64,000 nt of DNA. It comes from Vulcaniibacterium gelatinicum. GTDB lineage: Bacteria > Pseudomonadota > Gammaproteobacteria > Xanthomonadales > Xanthomonadaceae. How positions within the stretch are numbered: the stretch's first letter is position 1; each line of letters starts with the position of its first letter. The DNA lies in NCBI RefSeq assembly GCF_008033445.1, contig NZ_VNKO01000001.1:228222-292221 (forward strand), read 5' to 3'. Below the pieces are notes generated by a model. The model made no database searches, was not told the DNA's origin, and was given only the letters and a program-made list of their open reading frames with translations. This document shows positions 31,381 through 43,743 of this stretch, piece after piece. Both the position numbers and the translations under genes were made by a program.

Positions 31381-32877
31381 ATGACCCTGCTCGACACGCT
31401 CGCCCCCCTGCGCGCCCACGCCGGCACGCGCCGCACCACCGGCCTGGACGACGCCACCGTGCTGCGCTTGGCCGCCCGCTACCCGGAGCTGCCCGAGGCG
31501 ATCGAGGCCGCGGCCGCCGAGTACGCGCGCGTGCGCGCCGAACTGCCCGAACTGCTCGACCTGGACGAGGCCGAGCAGGCGCGCGTGGTGCAGGCCGGCT
31601 ACGTCAACTTCTATTCCGAGGACACGGTCAACCCGTACGTCGCGCTGGCCGCGCGCGGGCCGTGGATCGTGACCCTCAAGGGCGCGGTCCTGCACGACTC
31701 CGGCGGCTACGGCATGCTCGGCTTCGGCCACACGCCCAAGGCGGTGCTCGAGGCGATGGCGCGGCCGCAGGTGATGGCCAACATCATGACCCCCAACCTG
31801 GCGCAGCTGCGCTTCGACCGCGCCATGCGCAGGGAAGTCGGGCACACCCGCGGCGCCTGCCCGTTCAGCAAGTTCCTGTGCCTGAACTCCGGCTCGGAGG
31901 CGGTGTCGCTCGCCGCGCGCATCGTGGACGTCAACGCCCGGCTGATGACCGACGCCGGCGGCCGCCACGCCGGGCGCACGATCAAGCGCCTGGTGGTCAA
32001 GGGCAGCTTCCACGGCCGCACCGAGCGCCCGGCGCTGTATTCCGACTCCACCCGCAAGACCTACCTGCAGCACCTGGCCAGCTTCCGCGGCGAGGACAGC
32101 CTGCTCGCGGTCGAGCCCTACGACATCGCCGCGCTGCGCCAGGCCTTCGCCGACGCCGAGGCCAACGGCTGGTTCATCGAGGCCATGTTCCTGGAGCCGG
32201 TGATGGGCGAAGGCGACCCGGGCCGCAGCGTGCCGCGCGCGTTCTACGACGCCGCGCGCGAGCTGACCCGGGCGCACGGCGCGCTGCTGCTGGTGGATTC
32301 GATCCAGGCCGGCCTGCGCGCGCAGGGCGTGCTCTCGATCGTGGACTACCCCGGCTTCGAGGGCATCGAGGCGCCGGACATGGAGACCTACTCCAAGGCG
32401 CTCAACGCCGGCCAGTACCCGCTCAGCGTGCTGGCCGTGACCGAGCACACCGCCGGCCTGTACCGCAAGGGCGTGTACGGCAACACCATGACCACCAACC
32501 CGCGCGCGCTCGAGGTCGCCTGTGCGGTGCTGGCCCAGCTCACCCCCGAGCTGCGCGCCAACATCCGCGAGCGCGGCCGCGAGGCGGTCGAGAAGCTGGA
32601 GAAGCTCAAGGCCGAGCTCGGCGGGCTGATCGTCAAGGTCCAGGGCACCGGCCTGCTGTTCTCGTGCGAGCTCTCGCGCCAGTTCAAGTGCTACGGCGCC
32701 GGCTCCACCGAGGAATGGATGCGCGAGCGCGGCATCGGCGTGATCCACGGCGGCGAGAACTCGCTGCGCTTCACCCCGCACTTCGCGATCACGTCGGAAG
32801 AGCTCGACCTGCTGGTCGGCATGGTCCGCCGCGCCCTGCTCGAAGGCCCGCGCCAGCAGCAGGCCGCCGCGGCCTGA
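31381..32877 (+). CDS. Class III PLP-dependent aminotransferase
   Basis: 498 residues. Fold-type I class III features: [58 protein letters not shown] for cofactor phosphate binding, [15 protein letters not shown] (D-x-x-Q) and the putative PLP lysine in [18 protein letters not shown]. Long N-terminal extension of about 60 residues. The substrate cannot be told: relatives act on ornithine, lysine or related amines. A terminator-like hairpin in the leader suggests attenuation. It stands alone and divergent from queA. Confidence 0.8.
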   Translation: MTLLDTLAPLRAHAGTRRTTGLDDATVLRLAARYPELPEAIEAAAAEYARVRAELPELLDLDEAEQARVVQAGYVNFYSEDTVNPYVALAARGPWIVTLKGAVLHDSGGYGMLGFGHTPKAVLEAMARPQVMANIMTPNLAQLRFDRAMRREVGHTRGACPFSKFLCLNSGSEAVSLAARIVDVNARLMTDAGGRHAGRTIKRLVVKGSFHGRTERPALYSDSTRKTYLQHLASFRGEDSLLAVEPYDIAALRQAFADAEANGWFIEAMFLEPVMGEGDPGRSVPRAFYDAARELTRAHGALLLVDSIQAGLRAQGVLSIVDYPGFEGIEAPDMETYSKALNAGQYPLSVLAVTEHTAGLYRKGVYGNTMTTNPRALEVACAVLAQLTPELRANIRERGREAVEKLEKLKAELGGLIVKVQGTGLLFSCELSRQFKCYGAGSTEEWMRERGIGVIHGGENSLRFTPHFAITSEELDLLVGMVRRALLEGPRQQQAAAA

Positions 32878-32913
32878 GCGTCGCCGCCGGGGCGCATCGC
32901 CGCCCCGGCGCTT

Positions 32914-33702
32914 TCAGCGGACCGCGCGCGCCAGCCAGGCGTGCATCGGCACCACGATGTGGCCGGATTGCACGGCCGCATCGATCACCGGACGGAATTC
33001 GCCGCCGATCGCGGCGGCCAGCGCTGCGCGCGCGGCGGCGTCGAGGTGCTGGGTCGCCGGGATCGCCGCCGCGATCGCATCCACCTGCATCGCCACGTAG
33101 CCATCCGGGTTCGGGAACCGCACCGGCCGTTCCGCCGCCGCGATCGCGACGTCGCGGAACCCCGCCGTCTCCAGCAATCCCCGCAGCTCGTCCGCATCCC
33201 CCAGGCTGAAGGGCGCGGTGAACGCCGGGATGCCCAGATGCCGCTCCAGGAGCTCGTTGAACCGCGCGAAGAACGGATGCCGGTCGAGGCCCTGCCAGAC
33301 CGCGATCGCCACACGTCCGCCCTCGTCCAGCACGCGGTGCATCTCGGCCACGGCGCGGGGCCGCTCGGGCGAGAACTGCAGGCCGTGCTGGCACAGCACC
33401 GCGTCGAACGTGCCGTCGTCGAACGGCAGCGCCTCCATGCGCCCCTCGTGCCACTCGATCGCGTCGGCGCCATCGAGCGTACGCGCCACGGCCAGCATCG
33501 CCGGATTCATGTCCACGCCGCTCACCCGTCCGCCGGCACCGATGCGGGCCAGCGCGCCGCGGGCGACGATGCCGGTGCCGCAGGCCAGATCCAGCACCCG
33601 CTCGCCGGGCCGCAACGCGGCCAGATCCAGCAGGGAGGGCGCCCAGGGTGCGAACAGCACCGGCACCAGTTCGCGTTCGTAGGTTTCGGCAGGATTGGAC
33701 AT
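32914..33702 (-). CDS. Class I SAM-dependent methyltransferase
   Basis: 262 residues from the ATG at 33702 (MSNPAETYERELVPVLFAPW); an ATG 12 nt earlier is also possible. The SAM site is VLDLACGTGIVARGAL, followed by GVDMNPAMLAVAR and a LPFDDGTFDAVLCQHGLQF strand, the UbiE/methyltransferase-11 pattern. Substrate unknown. The C-terminal half (about 150-260) is more variable and probably sets specificity. No operon partner. Confidence 0.8.
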   Translation of the reverse strand: MSNPAETYERELVPVLFAPWAPSLLDLAALRPGERVLDLACGTGIVARGALARIGAGGRVSGVDMNPAMLAVARTLDGADAIEWHEGRMEALPFDDGTFDAVLCQHGLQFSPERPRAVAEMHRVLDEGGRVAIAVWQGLDRHPFFARFNELLERHLGIPAFTAPFSLGDADELRGLLETAGFRDVAIAAAERPVRFPNPDGYVAMQVDAIAAAIPATQHLDAAARAALAAAIGGEFRPVIDAAVQSGHIVVPMHAWLARAVR

Positions 33703-33793
33703 CGCCGCCTCCATCGTCGCCTGCCCCTTGGCAACGCCACGGCCGGCGGGGAGCGGTCACCCCGCCGACGCATTCATGCACGTCGCGCGCCGT

Positions 33794-34504
33794 TCAGCCG
33801 CCACGACGCCGACGCCGCCACCCCCACAGCGCCAGCGCGGCGAACGCCAGCAGCGCCGTCGCCGTCAGCAGCCAGCGCAGGCCCGTGCCGGTGGCCGTGG
33901 CGGCAGGATCGTTCGCCTCGCCGGCGGCCAGCGCGCCGGGCACCGGCACCCAGCGGCCCTCACGCAACACCACCCTGCCCTGCAGCGGCGGCAGCACCAG
34001 TTCGCGCCAGCCGATGCGCAGGTCGCCGATCTCCGGCGCGAGCGGATTGTCGGCGGTGCCCAGGCCGTCGCCCTCCGGCTGGAAGGTGGCCAGCAGGTTG
34101 CCGGGCAGGCGCGAGAAATTCGGGCGGAACGTGCGCCACGCGCCCACCGCCTCGAGCGTCGCGGGATCGAGCGCATGGCCGTCGAGGGTGACGCCGTGCG
34201 CGATCCAGCGCTGCGAGCGCAACGGGAACGGCGGGTTCTCGTAACCGGGCGCGAAGCCGGCCGAATCCACCGGCTCGGCGCTCCACGCCTTCGCATAGCC
34301 GCCGTCGGCGCGCCGCCACTGGTACATCTCCACCCGGCGCTCGAGGCCGAACTGGCGCGTGGCCACGCCGAACTCCGGGTCGCGCAGCACCGCGTCGCTG
34401 CGGGGCTCGCCCTGTGGCGCCGCGTCCGCCGGCGTCGTCTGCGCCAGCCCGTGCCCGATGCCGGGGGCCGCGAGCAGGACCGCGAGCGCCAGCGCGCGCC
34501 TCAT
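33794..34504 (-). CDS. TMEM43-like membrane protein
   Basis: 236 residues with an N-terminal signal-like helix ([20 protein letters not shown]), a middle domain, and a C-terminal membrane helix ([19 protein letters not shown]) ending in a run of arginines. The middle domain matches the TMEM43 family pattern: REMYQW-like [35 protein letters not shown]-x-LDGHAL and a G-D-x-R-I-G-W strand. The bacterial function is unknown. It is shorter than the human protein and lacks its extra helices. The ATG overlaps the stop of the upstream metallo-hydrolase gene. Confidence 0.7.
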   Translation of the reverse strand: MRRALALAVLLAAPGIGHGLAQTTPADAAPQGEPRSDAVLRDPEFGVATRQFGLERRVEMYQWRRADGGYAKAWSAEPVDSAGFAPGYENPPFPLRSQRWIAHGVTLDGHALDPATLEAVGAWRTFRPNFSRLPGNLLATFQPEGDGLGTADNPLAPEIGDLRIGWRELVLPPLQGRVVLREGRWVPVPGALAAGEANDPAATATGTGLRWLLTATALLAFAALALWGWRRRRRGG

Positions 34505-35391
34505 GCCGCGAGCCGGCGTGCGCGCAGTTCGGGCACCTCGTGGGCAGTGCCGAAACGGCCCTTGTCGTCGCGCACGACCTGCGCCAGCGCGCATTCGGGG
34601 TCGTGGGTGAAGAACAGGTGCACGTTGCGCCGCAGCTTGTCCTCGAGGAACTCGCGCTTCTCGTCGATCAGCAGCTCGGGGTTGCGGTCGTAGCCCATGG
34701 TGACCGGCAGGTGCACCCATGGCCGGCCGGGGATCAGGTCGGCGCAGAACACCACGCCGCCGTGATGCTCGCCGTCCACCAGCTCCGGGCCGAGGATCTC
34801 GGCCAGCATCAGGCCCGGGGTGTGCCCATCGCTGTAGTGGAAGCGCACGCTGCGACCGAGCGCCTGCGAGTACTCCCCGTCCACCAGTTCGAGCCGGCCG
34901 CTGCGCTCGAGCAGCGCGGGCAGTTCCGGGATGAAGCTGGCGCGGTCGCGCGGATGCGGGTCGCGCGCACGCTCCCAGCAGGCTTCGCTGACCAGGAAGG
35001 TCGCGTTCGGGAACAGCAGTTCGGGCGGATGCCCTTCCCGCCACGGCGCGAGCAGGCCGCCGGCGTGGTCGAAGTGCAGGTGCGAGAGCACCACCACGTC
35101 CACGTCCTCGTGCGAGAAGCCGGCCGCGCGCAGCGAATCGAGCAGCACGTGCCGGTCCTCGACCACGCCGTAGCGCTCGCGCAGCCTCGGTTCGAAGAAC
35201 GCGCCGATGCCGGTCTCGAACAGCACGGTCTTGCCGTGCAGCGGGCTGGCCAGCAGCGCGCGGCAGGCCAGCGCGATGCGGTTGTGCTCGTCCGGCGGCG
35301 ACCACTTCGCCCACAGCGCCCGCGGCACGTTGCCGTACATCGCCCCGCCGTCGAGCTTCTGCGAGTTGCCGAGGATGGACCAGAGTTTCAT
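34501..35391 (-). CDS. MBL-fold metallo-hydrolase
   Basis: 296 residues. The metal site is seen in [16 protein letters not shown] (HxHxDH), with a further HSxG-like DGHTPGLM and [11 protein letters not shown] region and a late [11 protein letters not shown] histidine. It resembles lactonase or glyoxalase-type hydrolases but substrate residues are not diagnostic. No signal peptide, so probably cytoplasmic. The stop overlaps the start of the TMEM43-like gene, an unexpected translational pairing. Confidence 0.8.
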   Translation of the reverse strand: MKLWSILGNSQKLDGGAMYGNVPRALWAKWSPPDEHNRIALACRALLASPLHGKTVLFETGIGAFFEPRLRERYGVVEDRHVLLDSLRAAGFSHEDVDVVVLSHLHFDHAGGLLAPWREGHPPELLFPNATFLVSEACWERARDPHPRDRASFIPELPALLERSGRLELVDGEYSQALGRSVRFHYSDGHTPGLMLAEILGPELVDGEHHGGVVFCADLIPGRPWVHLPVTMGYDRNPELLIDEKREFLEDKLRRNVHLFFTHDPECALAQVVRDDKGRFGTAHEVPELRARRLAA

Positions 35392-35415
35392 GGCGGGAAG
35401 GTATCCGGCTGCGGT

Positions 35416-37136
35416 TCAAGGCGACGTCAGGGCGGGCGCGGGCAGCACCGCCGCCTTGCCCACCGGATTGCGCGGGTCGGTGCCGCCGGACAGCGTGCCG
35501 GCGCGGCGGTCCCACTGCACGGTCTGCAGGTTGCCCCAGTTGGCCTCGCCCGCGTTGACGGTATGGCCCATCGCCTGCAGCGCGGCGACCGTGGCGGGGT
35601 CGAGCGCGCCGGCCTCGGCGGAAATGGCGTCGGGCAGCCACTGGTGGTGGAAGCGCGGCAACGCAGCGACCTGCTGCGGCGACAGCCCGGCGTCGTAGGC
35701 CAGGATCGCGAGCAGCACCTGGGTGATGATGCGGCTGCCGCCCGGCGCGCCGACCGCGATCGCCTTGTCGTCGGAGAGCAGGAAGGTCGGCGTCATCGAG
35801 CTGAGCATGCGCTTGCCCGGCGCCGGCGCGTTGGCGGCAAACCCCATCACCCCGAACGCATTGGGCGTGCCCGGACGCAGCGCGAAATCGTCCATCTCGT
35901 TGTTGAGCAGCACCCCGGTGCCGGGCACCACCATGCCCGAGCCGTACAGCAGGTTCACCGTCTGGGTGGCGGAAACGCGGTTGCCCTCGGCGTCAATGAT
36001 CGAGAAATGAGTGGTGTCCTCGTCCTCCAGCGGCGCCGGCACGGCCGGCAGCAGCGCGCTGGGCGTGGCGCGCTCGGGATGGATGCCGGCGCGCAGCCCG
36101 GCGGCGTAGTCGGGGCTGGTCAGGCGCGCCAGCGGCATGCGCACGAAATCGGGGTCGCCGAGGTAGATGGTGCGGTCGCGGTAGGCGCGGCGCATCGCCT
36201 CGACGACCAGGTGCGTGCGCTGCGCGGGTTCGAGTCTGGACAGGTCCCAGCCTTCCAGGATCTGCAGCATCTGCGCCAGCGCCACCCCGCCCGAGGACGG
36301 CGGCGGCGCGGTGACGACCTCCCAGCCGCGGTAGCGGAACCGTAGCGGTTCGCGCTCGACCACGCGGTAGCCGGCCAGCTCGTGCGCGGTCCAGCGGCCG
36401 CCCTCGGCGCGCACGCCCGCGAGCAGACGGCGCGCGGTCTCGCCGCGGTAGAAGCCTTCGAAGCCCATCGCCGCCAGCCGCTCCAGGGTGCGTGCCAGGT
36501 CCGGCTGCTTCAGGATCTCGCCTTCCTGCGGCGGGTCGCCGTCGGCCAGGAACACCGCGCGCGTGCCGCGGTAGCGCTCCATCACCTCGCGCCGGGAGGC
36601 ATAGCCCTTCTCCAGCCGTGCGTACACGGGGAACCCTTCCCGTGCGAGCCGGATCGCCGGCGCGAGCGTGGTGCGCAGCGGCAGGCGGCCGTACTTCTCC
36701 GCCAGGTGCACCAGCGCCGCGGGCAGGGCGGGGATGCCGGCCGACCACGGGCCGTTGGTGGCGCGGTCGCGGTCGAGTTCGCCGTTGGCGTCGAGGTAGG
36801 CCTGCGGCGTGGCCGCGGCGGGCGCGGTCTCGCGCGCGTCCACGAACACGTCGCGCCCGGTCTTCGCGTCGTGCAGCAGGAAGAACCCGCCGCCGCCGAT
36901 GCCGGAGCTGATCGGCTCGACCACCGACAGCGCGGCCGACACCGCCACCGCGGCGTCGAAGGCGTTGCCGCCGGCGCGCAGGGCCTCGAATCCTGCCTCG
37001 GTGGCGAGCGCGTGGGCGCTGGCGACCGCCGCGCCGGGAGGCGTCTCGCGCCGCGGCGGCTCGTCGGCGCGGACGGACAGGACGGGCAGCAGCAGCGCCG
37101 TCAGCAGCAGCGCGCGCAGCCAGGACATCGCTCGCA

Positions 37137-37137
<1 letters not shown>
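35416..37137 (-). CDS. ggt: Gamma-glutamyltransferase (glutathione hydrolase)
   Basis: 573 residues from the ATG at 37137, which overlaps the stop of the ferredoxin gene. A signal peptide is clear (SWLRALLLTALLLPVLSVRA). Family marks: ATEAGFEALRAGGNAFDAAVAVSAALSVVEPISSGIGGGGFFLL, the autoprocessing and nucleophile threonine in DTTHFSIIDAEGN, and GAPGGSRIITQVLL. It is made as a precursor that cuts itself into two subunits in the periplasm and cleaves gamma-glutamyl bonds of glutathione. Confidence 0.93.
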
Positions 37138-37932
<795 letters not shown>

Positions 37933-37948
37933 GGGCGTTCCCCTGGAT

Positions 37949-39088
<1,140 letters not shown>

Positions 39089-39125
39089 CTACCATGCGCG
39101 CCATTGTCCGCGATCCCCCCGCGTC

Positions 39126-40232
39126 ATGCTCAGCTGGTTCCGACGCAAGCCTTCCGACGCGCCCCGGCCCGCCGAACCGCCCCGCCCCGCCGCCGACGCC
39201 ATGCCCGGCGCGGCGCCGGCGCAGGCCGAACCGGTGCCGAGCGAGGTCATCGCCGCGGCGCTCGAGGTCGAACCGCCGCCGCAGCCGGCCGACGCGCCCG
39301 CCCCGCCCGGCCGTTCCGGCTGGCGCGAGCGCCTGCGCAACAGCGCCTTCGCGCTCGGCATCGGCGGCCTGTTCGCACGCCATCCGCGCCTGGACGACGA
39401 GCTGCTGGACGAGATCGAGACCGTCCTGCTCACCGCCGACGTGGGCGTGACCGCGACCACGCAGCTGATCGAGGGCCTGCGCCAGCGCATGCGCCGGCGC
39501 GAGTTCGCCGACGCCGACGCGCTGCTGCGCGCGCTGCGCAACGAGCTGGTGGCGATGCTGGCGCCGGTGGCGCAGCCGCTGGAGATCGCCCGCGACGCGC
39601 GCCCGTTCGTGATCCTGACCGTCGGCGTCAATGGCGTGGGCAAGACCACCACCATCGGCAAGCTCGCGCGCCGCTTCAAGGACGAGGGACGCTCGCTGAT
39701 GCTCGCCGCGGGCGACACCTTCCGCGCCGCCGCCGTGGCCCAGCTGCAGGCCTGGGGCGAGCGCAACGGCGTGCCGGTGATCGCCCAGGGCCAGAACGCC
39801 GACGCCGCCTCGGTCGCCTACGACGCCCTGCAGGCGGCGAAGGCGCGCGGGATCGAGGTGCTGGTCGCCGACACCGCCGGCCGCCTGCACACCCAGCAGG
39901 GGCTGATGGCCGAGCTGGGCAAGATCCGGCGCGTGCTCGGCAAGCTCGACCCGCAGGCGCCGCACGAAGTGCTGATGGTGATCGACGGCACCACCGGCCA
40001 GAACGCGATCTCGCAGGTGCGGCAGTTCAACGCCGCGGTCGAGGTCACCGGCCTGGTGGTGACCAAGCTCGACGGCACCGCCAAGGGCGGGGTGGTGTTC
40101 GCGCTGGCGCGCGAGTTCGGCATCCCGATCCGCTACGCGGGCATCGGCGAGCGGCCGGAGGACCTGCGCGTGTTCGACGCCGAGGCCTTCGTGGACGCGC
40201 TGCTGCCGGAGTCGCTCGGGTCCGCGGGATGA
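39126..40232 (+). CDS. ftsY: Signal recognition particle receptor FtsY
   Basis: 368 residues. A Pro/Ala-rich acidic N-terminal region (to about residue 60) precedes the NG domain: helical N part, then GVNGVGKTTTIGKLARRFKDEG (G1), AGDTFRAAAVAQLQ, DTAGRLHTQQGLMAELGKI, TKLDGTAKGG and the closing GIGERPEDLRVFDAEAFVDALL. It docks ribosome-SRP complexes on the membrane. The stop overlaps the next gene's ATG. Confidence 0.96.
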   Translation: MLSWFRRKPSDAPRPAEPPRPAADAMPGAAPAQAEPVPSEVIAAALEVEPPPQPADAPAPPGRSGWRERLRNSAFALGIGGLFARHPRLDDELLDEIETVLLTADVGVTATTQLIEGLRQRMRRREFADADALLRALRNELVAMLAPVAQPLEIARDARPFVILTVGVNGVGKTTTIGKLARRFKDEGRSLMLAAGDTFRAAAVAQLQAWGERNGVPVIAQGQNADAASVAYDALQAAKARGIEVLVADTAGRLHTQQGLMAELGKIRRVLGKLDPQAPHEVLMVIDGTTGQNAISQVRQFNAAVEVTGLVVTKLDGTAKGGVVFALAREFGIPIRYAGIGERPEDLRVFDAEAFVDALLPESLGSAG

Positions 40233-41479
40233 GGCGCCGCACGCGGGTCGCGCTGGCGTTCGCAGGCGCGGCCGCGCTGCTCGGACTGCTGGCGCTCGGG
40301 CTGCGCCTCGCGTTGCCGCCCGACCGCGTGGCGCGCCTGCTGCTGGAACGCACCGGACGCGCGCTCGGCCTGGAGATCGTCGCCCCCGGCCGCGCCGAAC
40401 TGCGCCTGCGCGGCACGCCGACCCTGGTGGTGCGCGAGCTCGTGGTCCGCCAGCCGGGCGCGCCCACGCCGCTGCTGCGCGCCGAGCGCGTGCTGCTGTC
40501 GCTGCCGTGGTCCACGCTCCGCGCGCGCGGCGCGGACCTCACCGTGACCCGGGTCGAACTCGACGCGCCGGTGCTCGACCTGCCCGCGCTCGAACGCTGG
40601 CTGCAAACCCGGCCGGAAACCGAACGCCGCATCCCCACCCTCACCTCCGGTTTCGCGGTCACCGGCGGCACGCTGCACGGCGCGGACTGGCGGATCGAGG
40701 CGTTCGACCTCGCCGCGCCGCTGGTGCGCCCGGGCACGCCGCTGCGCGCACGGGTGAGCGGCCGCTACCGCGGCGACGGCCTCGCCCTGCCCTTCGCCCT
40801 GGCCCTGCACCTGCGCGAACCGGCGTTCGACACCGCGTTCGGCGCCGCCGGCGAGGCGACGCTGCAAGGCGCGGACTGGGCGCTGCCCGCGCGCGTGCGG
40901 CTGTCGGCGCAGCTGCGCGTGGCCGACGGCTGGGCGCTCGCGCGCCCGCGCCTGTCCGCCGCCGCGCGCTACCGCGGCGGGGACGGCGACATTCCGTTCG
41001 CGTTCGGCCTGGCCGCCACCGAACTCGGCCAGCGCGACGAGCGCCTGCTGCTGCCCGACGCGCACGTGGTCGTGCACGGCACCGGCACGATCCCGGACCT
41101 GCGCGCCCGCGGCGGCCTGGCGCTCGACCACGCGCTGCGCCTGCGCCTGGCCGGCGCGCTGCCGCGATGGCCGCAGGCCTGGCCGGCGTTGCCGCCGCCG
41201 CTGGCACAATCCACCGCGCCGCTGCCGTTCGTGCTCGACTACCACGGGCCGGCCGACCTGTCCGGCGTGGCCGCGCTGGACCTGCGCCGCGGGCAGGCCC
41301 GGTTCGACGGCCGCTTCCGCCTGCCGGAACTGACCGCGTGGCTGGAGTCCGACGCGACCGGCACGCCGCTGCCGCCGCTGGCCGGCCGCGTGAGCGCGCC
41401 ACGCCTGGACGTGGACGACCTCCGCCTGGAAGGCGTGCGCATCGAGTTCGAGGACCCGGCCCTGCCCGCGCGCGAATGA
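40229..41479 (+). CDS. AsmA-like membrane-anchored protein, function unknown
   Basis: 416 residues from the ATG overlapping the ftsY stop. One N-terminal membrane anchor (VALAFAGAAALLGLLALGLRLALP) leads to a long beta-rich periplasmic part with alternating hydrophobic strands. The opening LERTGRALGLEIVAPGRAELRLRGTPTLVVRELVV matches the start of AsmA-type proteins, which span the periplasm and are tied to lipid or outer-membrane homeostasis. The match is by pattern only. The stop overlaps mutY (ATGA), so ftsY, this gene and mutY are translationally coupled. Confidence 0.7.
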   Translation: MRRRTRVALAFAGAAALLGLLALGLRLALPPDRVARLLLERTGRALGLEIVAPGRAELRLRGTPTLVVRELVVRQPGAPTPLLRAERVLLSLPWSTLRARGADLTVTRVELDAPVLDLPALERWLQTRPETERRIPTLTSGFAVTGGTLHGADWRIEAFDLAAPLVRPGTPLRARVSGRYRGDGLALPFALALHLREPAFDTAFGAAGEATLQGADWALPARVRLSAQLRVADGWALARPRLSAAARYRGGDGDIPFAFGLAATELGQRDERLLLPDAHVVVHGTGTIPDLRARGGLALDHALRLRLAGALPRWPQAWPALPPPLAQSTAPLPFVLDYHGPADLSGVAALDLRRGQARFDGRFRLPELTAWLESDATGTPLPPLAGRVSAPRLDVDDLRLEGVRIEFEDPALPARE

Positions 41480-42522
41480 GCACTCCGTCCGCCGACCTCG
41501 CCGACCGCCTGCTGGCCTGGTTCGACCGCGCCGGCCGCCACGACCTGCCCTGGCAGCATCCGCGCACGCCGTACCGGGTCTGGCTCAGCGAGATCATGCT
41601 GCAGCAGACCCAGGTGCGGGTGGTGATCCCGTATTTCGAGCGTTTCGTCGCCGCGCTGCCGGACGTGCGCGCGCTCGCCGCGGCGCCGCTCGACCAGGTG
41701 CTCGCGCTGTGGTCGGGCCTGGGCTACTACGCCCGCGCGCGCCATCTGCACGCGGCGGCGCGGCTGTGCGTGGAACGCCACGACGGCGAGCTGCCGCGCG
41801 ACTTCGATGCGCTCGCCGCGCTGCCCGGCATCGGCCGCAGCACCGCCGGCGCGATCCTGGCCCAGGCCTGGGGCGAGCGTTTCCCGATCCTGGACGGCAA
41901 CGTCAAGCGCGTGCTGGCGCGGCTGCACGGCATCGAGGGCTGGCCCGGGCTGCCGGCGGTGGAGAAGCGCCTGTGGGCGCTGGCCGAGGCGCAGCTGCCG
42001 CATACGCGCCTGGCGGACTACACCCAGGCGCAGATGGATTTCGGCGCCACCCTGTGCACGCGCTTCGACCCGGCCTGCGTGATCTGCCCGCTGCAGGACC
42101 GCTGCGTGGCGCTGCGCGAGGGCCGGGTGGACGAACTGCCCACACCCAAGCCCGGCAAGCCGCTGCCGGAGCGGCGCGCGATCGTGCTCTGGATCGAGGA
42201 CGGCGCAGGCCGCGTGCTGCTGCAGCGGCGCCCGCCGGCCGGGATCTGGGCCGCGCTGTGGTCGCTGCCCGAGCATCCCGACCACGATGCCGCGCGCCAC
42301 TGGCTGGCGCGGCGTTTCGACCTGGACTTCGACCGCGCCGAACCGCTGGCGCCGGTCGCGCACGGCTTCACCCACTACCGCCTGCAACTGCAACCGCTGC
42401 GCTGGCGCGCGGCGACGCCGCGGCCGGCGGTGGGCGACGAGCCGGACCTGCGCTGGGTCGCGCCATCGGAGTTCGCTGCGCTCGGCATCCCCGCCCCGAT
42501 CCGGCGCCTGCTCGCGGGCTGA
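41476..42522 (+). CDS. mutY: Adenine DNA glycosylase MutY
   Basis: 348 residues. Glycosylase features: [24 protein letters not shown] with the catalytic Glu, [13 protein letters not shown] hairpin, [15 protein letters not shown] with the catalytic Asp, and the C-x6-C-x2-C-x5-C iron-sulphur loop ([17 protein letters not shown]). A C-terminal NUDIX-like domain for 8-oxoG recognition follows. It removes adenine mispaired with 8-oxoguanine. The next gene, yggX, is its usual neighbour. Confidence 0.95.
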   Translation: MSTPSADLADRLLAWFDRAGRHDLPWQHPRTPYRVWLSEIMLQQTQVRVVIPYFERFVAALPDVRALAAAPLDQVLALWSGLGYYARARHLHAAARLCVERHDGELPRDFDALAALPGIGRSTAGAILAQAWGERFPILDGNVKRVLARLHGIEGWPGLPAVEKRLWALAEAQLPHTRLADYTQAQMDFGATLCTRFDPACVICPLQDRCVALREGRVDELPTPKPGKPLPERRAIVLWIEDGAGRVLLQRRPPAGIWAALWSLPEHPDHDAARHWLARRFDLDFDRAEPLAPVAHGFTHYRLQLQPLRWRAATPRPAVGDEPDLRWVAPSEFAALGIPAPIRRLLAG

Positions 42523-42577
42523 CCGCGCCGCGACGCCGCTTCCGCTACCTTTCCCGCCCCACGACCCCGGACCCGCC

Positions 42578-42853
42578 ATGCCCCGCACCGTCTTCTGCCA
42601 GCTCGAACAGCGCGAAACCGAAGGCCTCGAGTTCGTCCCCTGGCCCGGCCCGCTCGGTCGCCGCGTGTACGAGCACATCGGCAAGGCCGCGTGGGCCAAG
42701 TGGCTCGCCCACCAGACCATGCTGATCAACGAACACCGGCTCTCGCCGCTCGACCCCAAGCACCGCGCCTTCCTCGAAGGCGAGATGGAGAAGTTCCTGT
42801 TCGGCGGCGGTGCGGAGAAGCCGGCCGGTTACGTGCCCGAAGGCGGTTCCTGA
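42578..42853 (+). CDS. yggX: Oxidative damage protection / Fe(II)-trafficking protein YggX
   Basis: 91 residues. Conserved sequence: [51 protein letters not shown]. The single cysteine near the N-terminus is the family one. YggX protects iron-sulphur proteins from oxidation. It follows mutY by 55 nt and its last 25 nt overlap the end of a convergent gene. Confidence 0.93.
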   Translation: MPRTVFCQLEQRETEGLEFVPWPGPLGRRVYEHIGKAAWAKWLAHQTMLINEHRLSPLDPKHRAFLEGEMEKFLFGGGAEKPAGYVPEGGS

Positions 42854-43269
42854 GCGCGCAGCGCGCGCTCGGCCTGTCTCAGTGCCGTCACATCGAGCGG
42901 CCGGATCTCGCGGATTCGGCACGGCGGGTACTCCGGACGCTGGCGCACGACCACCTCGTCGAAACGGGCGTACACGCGGCCGGCCTGGCTGGTGATGCCG
43001 ACCAGATGGGCGAAATCGAGGTTGTGGCAGGGGCCGTAGAACTCGAGCAGCCACGCCTCCTTCGGCCGCGTCCACACCACCATCGCCTCCTCGCCCAGCG
43101 GGGTGAAGCGATCCACGTTGCCGAAGAAGCGGAAACTGGTCACCGGCGCCCCGGCATGCGCGCGGTACATCGCCAGCTCCTGCTGTTCGGTGAAGTTGGA
43201 CGTGCTGGCGCAGCCGGTCAGCGCGAGCCCCGCCGCAACGGCGGCGATCATCGTCCGCGCGGGTTTCAT
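42829..43269 (-). CDS. DUF6491-like lipoprotein
   Basis: 146 residues with a lipobox ([17 protein letters not shown]). The domain contains [67 protein letters not shown] and a later P-C-R-I-x-E-I-R-P-L-D, the pattern of DUF6491 proteins of Xanthomonadaceae. Function unknown. Of two nearby ATGs I chose 43269, which has GGAG seven nucleotides upstream. Confidence 0.75.
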   Translation of the reverse strand: MKPARTMIAAVAAGLALTGCASTSNFTEQQELAMYRAHAGAPVTSFRFFGNVDRFTPLGEEAMVVWTRPKEAWLLEFYGPCHNLDFAHLVGITSQAGRVYARFDEVVVRQRPEYPPCRIREIRPLDVTALRQAERALRAQEPPSGT

Positions 43270-43361
43270 GGCCATGCTCCGGAAGGTGGCACACCCGGAT
43301 GATGCGCCCGCCGCGCGTGCCCACAAGCCCGCCGCGCAACGGCGTTCAGCCCCGATCCGGC

Positions 43362-43390
43362 TTGCCTGCCCCGCCCGGCGGCCGTATCAT
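43362..43390 (+). promoter_or_regulatory. Sigma-70 promoter of tRNA-Phe
   Basis: TTGCCT (43362-43367), a 17-nt spacer and TATCAT (43385-43390) lie just upstream of the tRNA, predicting a start near 43397. Confidence 0.7.
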
Positions 43391-43403
43391 GCGCGGCCTC
43401 GTT

Positions 43404-43479
43404 GGCCAGGTAGCTCAGTTGGTAGAGCAGGGGATTGAAAATCCCCGTGTCGGGGGTTCGATTCCCTCCCTGGCCACCA
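43404..43479 (+). tRNA. tRNA-Phe (anticodon GAA)
   Basis: 76 nt. Acceptor stem GGCCAGG pairs with CCTGGCC, followed by the discriminator A and an encoded CCA at 43477-43479. D arm TAGCTCAGTTGGTAGAGCA, anticodon stem GGGGA/TCCCC with loop TTGAAAA (anticodon GAA), T arm with GGTTCGATTCC. An intrinsic terminator follows. It marks the edge of the accessory region. Confidence 0.96.
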
Positions 43480-43488
43480 CCATTCCAC

Positions 43489-43515
43489 GCCCAACCCTCT
43501 GCGGTTGGGCGTTTT
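43489..43515 (+). terminator. Terminator of tRNA-Phe
   Basis: An 8-bp stem (GCCCAACC / GGTTGGGC) with a 6-nt loop, followed by GTTTT, nine nucleotides after the tRNA. Confidence 0.8.
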
Positions 43516-43743
43516 CGTCTCCGGGTTCCGCCACACCACGCGGGGCTGCGGGCCGATCTGCGTGTGCCACGCAGTGAAGCCGCACCGCCCGAAAGTCGCC
43601 CAGTTCGACTCTCTTTTGCTCTCTCTTCTCTCAAAACCGGCGCCAACTTCTTCGCCGGAGCGCACGCAGACGGGCTTGCCCGTCAACGACTTGCACGTGT
43701 GTCGCCGCGATCGGTTGTTCATCGTGCTTGGAAGAGCAAGGCA

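Noticed and set aside
43387..43722. A leftward 111-residue reading frame antisense to tRNA-Phe with a PGRESNPRHGDFQSPALPTELPG stretch
   Set aside because: This peptide is the translation of the tRNA-Phe antisense strand and appears widely as a false gene; nothing else supports it.
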